This document shows, piece by piece, positions 60,781 to 64,000 of a stretch of DNA of 64,000 nucleotides. The DNA is from Methylobacterium frigidaeris (GTDB taxonomy: Bacteria; Pseudomonadota; Alphaproteobacteria; Rhizobiales; Beijerinckiaceae): assembly GCF_022179185.1 (NCBI RefSeq), contig NZ_BPQJ01000016.1, forward strand, positions 93,500 through 157,499, in the 5' to 3' direction. The translations under genes were made by a program, and so were the position numbers. Every line of letters begins with the position of its first letter. Positions within the stretch are counted from its first letter, which is position 1. Below the pieces are notes generated by a model. The model was not told the origin of the DNA, did no database searches, and saw only the letters and a program-made list of their open reading frames with translations.

Positions 60781-60951
60781 CGTATTCTCCTGATGGTCGC
60801 TGTGCCGCTGCACGGGCACTTGTTCAGGGGGCGATGGTGCCCGCGCAGCGGCTTTCGGGCGGACTAGGTCCACCCGAATTCGTCCGCCGGTCCGCGCCCG
60901 CATCGGGGCGCCGTTCCGGCGGAAGCTCGGATGACATCCGGCATCGCCGGG

Positions 60952-62373
60952 TCAGTGGTTTCCGTGACCGCCCGAGTTGGAGGCCGTCCGGCGCTTGCGC
61001 GGGTCGACCACGCGCAGGTCCGTCTCGCGGGCGCGCTTGCCCCGGGGGGTGTTCGGATCGCGGCTGGGTTCGGGTAGGGGCTCGCCCGTCCACTCGTAGG
61101 CCAGCGTGCCCTCCGGGTGCTGGTACCAACCGGGGTCCCTGTAGTCGCCGGGCGCCACGTCGGGGCGGACCTTCAGCACGGTGAACATGCCGCCCATCTC
61201 GACCGATCCGAACGGGCCGGCGCCGGTCATCATCGGCAGCGTGTTCTCGGGGAGCGGCATCTCCATCTCGGCCATGGAGCCCATGCCGGTCGAGCCCATC
61301 GGCATGTAGCCGGGCGCGATCCTCTGGATGCGCTTCGCCGTGCTCTTCAGGTTCACGCCGATGTAGGTGCGCACCGAGTGGCCCATGGCGTTCATGGTGT
61401 GGTGCGACTTGTGGCAGTGGACCGCCCAGTCCCCCAGGTTGTCGGCGTTGAACTCGATGGCCCGCATCTGGCCGACCGCGACGTCCGCGGAGACCTCGAA
61501 CCACTGGCGCTCGGGCGGGATCCAGCCGCCGTCGGTGCCCGTGACCTTGAAGTCGACGCCGTGGACGTGGATCGGGTGGTTGGTCATGGTCAGGTTGCCG
61601 AAGCGCATCCGCACCTTGTCGCCCTGGCGCGCGACCATGGGTTCGATGCCCGGCCAGACCCGGCTGTTGAAGCACCACATGTTCATGTCGAGCATCGTGT
61701 TGACCTTGGGCACGTAGGACCCGGCCTCGATGTCGTAGGCGTTCAGGAGCCAGACGAAGTCGCGGTCGACCCGCCGCTCGGCGGGATCGCGCGGATGCAC
61801 GACGAAGAAGCCCATCATGCCCATCGCCATCTGGACCATCTCGTCCGAGTGCGGGTGGTACATGAAGGTGCCCGAGCGCCTCAGGATGAACTCGTAGACG
61901 AACGTCTTGCCCGGCGGAATGCCGGGCTGGTTCAGGCCCGCCACCCCGTCCATCCCGTTGGGCAGGGTCTGGCCGTGCCAGTGGACGGCGGTCGCCTCCG
62001 GCAGCTTGTTGGTGACGAAGATGCGCACCTTGTCGCCCTCTACCGCCTCGATGGTCGGCCCGGGAGACTGCCCGTTATAGCCCCAGAGATGCGCCTTCAT
62101 CCCGGGGGCCATCTCGCGCACGACCGGCTCGGCCACGAGATGGAACTCCTTCCAGTCCCCGCGCATGCGCCAGGGCAGCGTCCAGCCGTTGAGCGTCACC
62201 ACCGGCTGGTAGTCCACCCCAGTGGTCGGCACGAGCGGCGGCTGCGTCGTCGCCTTGTCCATCGAGGGAGCCTCGGGCAGGCCGGCGGCCTGCGTGCGGC
62301 CGCTGATCATGGACGTTCCTGCGAGGACGAGCCCCCCGGCGCCCAGCAGTCCCCTTCGCGAGATGTCAGTCAT
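60952..62373 (-). CDS. Multicopper oxidase, Tat-exported
   Basis: 473 residues. The twin-arginine motif SRRGLLGAGG directs Tat export. The four copper-ligand blocks are HWHGQTLP, YHPHSDEM, NHPIHVHG and HCHKSHHTM, all intact. Late Met-rich stretches (MPMGSTGMGSMAEMEM) suit Cu(I) oxidation, as in CueO/CopA-type oxidases. I choose ATG 62373, with GGAG seven bases upstream, over the in-frame ATG at 62385. It is 33 bases after the outer-membrane factor gene. It would convert Cu(I) to the less toxic Cu(II) in the periplasm. Confidence 0.92.
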   Translation of the reverse strand: MTDISRRGLLGAGGLVLAGTSMISGRTQAAGLPEAPSMDKATTQPPLVPTTGVDYQPVVTLNGWTLPWRMRGDWKEFHLVAEPVVREMAPGMKAHLWGYNGQSPGPTIEAVEGDKVRIFVTNKLPEATAVHWHGQTLPNGMDGVAGLNQPGIPPGKTFVYEFILRRSGTFMYHPHSDEMVQMAMGMMGFFVVHPRDPAERRVDRDFVWLLNAYDIEAGSYVPKVNTMLDMNMWCFNSRVWPGIEPMVARQGDKVRMRFGNLTMTNHPIHVHGVDFKVTGTDGGWIPPERQWFEVSADVAVGQMRAIEFNADNLGDWAVHCHKSHHTMNAMGHSVRTYIGVNLKSTAKRIQRIAPGYMPMGSTGMGSMAEMEMPLPENTLPMMTGAGPFGSVEMGGMFTVLKVRPDVAPGDYRDPGWYQHPEGTLAYEWTGEPLPEPSRDPNTPRGKRARETDLRVVDPRKRRTASNSGGHGNH

Positions 62374-62406
62374 CGGTTTCTCCATGGGTCTCGTGGGGGA
62401 GCGGCA

Positions 62407-63951
62407 TCAGCCGCCGGGCGTGGCGGCCGCGAGGGTTTCGCCTCCGCCGCCGGCCACCGCCTCGGCTCCGGCCGACTCGCCCCCGAAGCCTTCGCCGGTG
62501 AAGCCGCCGCCGATGACGGCCGCCCTGAGGTCGGTCGCCGCGATCCAGAAGTCGCGTTGGGCCTCGATGGCCTGGATATTGCTCAGGATCCGCGAGCGGG
62601 CGTCGATGATCAGCGTGGTGACGTCGATCAGCATGCCGCTGTACTGCAGCAACGCCTGGTCCTGGATCGTCTTGCGCAGCGGCAGCACGCTGCCCTGGTA
62701 GTGCCGGGTGATGTCGTATTGGCCGCGGTAGCGCTGGTAGGCCTCGCGGACCTCCGAACGGGCGTTGACCGCCTTCTCCGCGAGGCGATGGGCGGCGCCG
62801 AGATAAGCCTCCCGCGCTCCGCGCACCACCGTCGTCCCGAAGTCGTAGATCGGGATGACCAAGTCGACGGTGTAGCCGCGGCCGAAGCTCTTGTCGCGCG
62901 TGACGTTGAAGCCGCCCTGCTCGTTCAGCTCGAACGCCTTCGAGCGCTCGTAACGGTCGGAGTAGCCGATATCGAGCACGTTGATGAAGCCGCTGACTTG
63001 GTTGAGGCCGTACTGGCCCGCGAGCGACTGGAGTTCGAAGCGCGCCGTCTGGATGTCCGCGCGCTTCTTGATCGCCTCGGCCTCGATCTGGGTGCCGCTC
63101 ACCAGCCGACCGGGCAGCGACGGCAAGCCGTTCGGCAGCTTGAAGTCGATCTCGCGCCCCCACAGGCCGAGCAGGCGGATCAGCTTCTCGCGCTCGACCC
63201 GCTGCAGGACGCGCGCCTTGGCGAGCTGCGCCCCGAGCTCGCTGTAGAAGGCGTGCTCGCGCGCCTGCTCCAGCTTGTTCAACGCGCCCGTCTCGCCGAG
63301 CTGCTTGGCCAGGGTGGAGGCGGAGCCGGCGCTCGCGAGCGCCTGCTCCAGGTAGGCGACGGACTGGTTCGCCGACACCGTGCGATAGAACTGGCGCCGC
63401 GCCTCGCCGGCGAGGCGCAGGACCTGCCCGACCGCGCGGTACTGCTCCGCCCTGAAACGGTTCCGCGCGATGGGGATGCGGACCGGCAGCGTCAGGAGCT
63501 CGATGAGGCTCGCGGTGAGCGAGCGCTCGACCTCCAGGGTGAAGTCGCCCCCGGTCCGGCTGAGGGAGAGCCGCGGGACCGGCGGCAACGTCGCCTGGAC
63601 GAACTCGGCTTCCGACACGCCGAGGTCGTTGAAGGACGCCTGCAGGGCGCGGTTCTTCAGGAGGGCGACCTGTACCGCGCTGTCGGGCGTGAGCGGGCGC
63701 CGCAGCAATTGCTCCGCACGGGCCGCGGCGCCGATTGCCGCTGTCTCGTCGGACACCTTCACGATGTCCTTCCGCAGCTCCAGGGCGGCGTAGCCGTGCG
63801 CCGGGCCAAGACCACCGTCGGCCGAGAAGCCCACGCAGCCGCCAAGCGTCACCCCGACCGTTACCAGGAGGGCGGCGGTCCGGGCGCGACGGCCGGGCGA
63901 CGCTGCGGCGACCCGGCACGCACCGGACCCGCGAGACTGAGGCGAGGTCAT
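62407..63951 (-). CDS. TolC/CusC-like outer-membrane factor lipoprotein
   Basis: 514 residues with a lipoprotein signal (VTVGVTLGGC lipobox) and two repeats of the outer-membrane efflux protein fold (LTPDSAVQVALLKNRALQAS and YTVDLVIPIYDFGTTVVRGA). It forms the outer-membrane exit duct. No CusA/CusB pair follows in the window on this strand; genes upstream of 63951 lie outside. It is the first visible gene of the copper operon. The Gly/Ala-rich tail is unusual. Confidence 0.88.
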   Translation of the reverse strand: MTSPQSRGSGACRVAAASPGRRARTAALLVTVGVTLGGCVGFSADGGLGPAHGYAALELRKDIVKVSDETAAIGAAARAEQLLRRPLTPDSAVQVALLKNRALQASFNDLGVSEAEFVQATLPPVPRLSLSRTGGDFTLEVERSLTASLIELLTLPVRIPIARNRFRAEQYRAVGQVLRLAGEARRQFYRTVSANQSVAYLEQALASAGSASTLAKQLGETGALNKLEQAREHAFYSELGAQLAKARVLQRVEREKLIRLLGLWGREIDFKLPNGLPSLPGRLVSGTQIEAEAIKKRADIQTARFELQSLAGQYGLNQVSGFINVLDIGYSDRYERSKAFELNEQGGFNVTRDKSFGRGYTVDLVIPIYDFGTTVVRGAREAYLGAAHRLAEKAVNARSEVREAYQRYRGQYDITRHYQGSVLPLRKTIQDQALLQYSGMLIDVTTLIIDARSRILSNIQAIEAQRDFWIAATDLRAAVIGGGFTGEGFGGESAGAEAVAGGGGETLAAATPGG

Positions 63952-64000
63952 CCGTGGGTTCCCTTTGGGGGTGAGTCCGTGGGCGGGCGGGGTTTGGTTA

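Overview
The window is very GC-rich (about 70% by eye). Its codon use and accessory-gene style fit an alphaproteobacterium, most likely Methylobacterium or Methylorubrum; this is inferred from gene content, since no rRNA, tRNA or housekeeping gene is present to prove it. There is no core metabolism. Everything visible is accessory: a transposition module, metal resistance, candidate defence systems, insertion-sequence scars and decaying transporters. It reads as a genomic island or megaplasmid segment, and the KfrA-like gene at 9.4-10.0 kb favours a plasmid or a plasmid-derived region.

Layout. 0-5.4 kb: a Tn7/Tn5053-like core on the minus strand, tnsA-like, tniA, tniB and tniQ. All are joined by 4-base start/stop overlaps, and tniQ runs off the left edge. 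5.4-10 kb: small genes and strong hairpins, an MFS transporter remnant, two genes with a related winged-helix-like domain, and the KfrA-like gene. 10.1-14.7 kb: a three-gene operon (small protein, SMC/Rad50-like ATPase with a zinc hook, and a large protein ending in a probable PD-(D/E)XK nuclease fold). It is bracketed by two related palindromes and is a candidate defence system resembling the ABC-3C/Lamassu type.

15.6-30 kb: a Zn/Cd/Co resistance block. It has a P1B ATPase and a divergent MerR regulator, two CDF exporters, a CzcB-CzcA efflux pair, His-rich exported proteins, and decayed Ni, MFS and chromate transporters. Two matching MerR operators tie the ATPase and the first CDF gene into one regulon.

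30-37 kb: a run of poorly known genes. They include two ParA-like proteins without a Walker A, an FtsH-like AAA+ protease without membrane segments, a metallophosphoesterase that has lost metal ligands, and a PolB-like 3'-5' exonuclease. 37.4-43.6 kb: copper handling (CueR, CopA, CopZ with two identical CueR operators), a PCu(A)C-like protein and a membrane adenylate cyclase. 43.7-47 kb: an AadA-like protein missing a catalytic Asp, then a TnpB fragment abutting an IS66 fragment.

48-56.8 kb: an SF2 helicase with six tandem C-terminal repeats, an exonuclease gene broken by an in-frame TGA, and a Lamassu-Sir2-like operon (Sir2 effector, small subunit, SMC ATPase). 56.8-58.2 kb: an intact IS200/IS605-type tnpB element inserted just upstream of the Sir2 operon. 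58.4-63.95 kb: a periplasmic copper operon on the minus strand, consisting of an outer-membrane factor, multicopper oxidase, CusF, a DUF305-like/CusF fusion, cytochrome c and a small exported protein.

Themes. Metal export is layered: P-type ATPases and CDFs at the inner membrane, RND efflux across the envelope, and periplasmic chaperones and oxidation. At least two SMC-based three-gene systems look like anti-phage or anti-plasmid modules. Several genes carry sharply AT-rich internal patches without a break in reading frame, which suggests mosaic origins.
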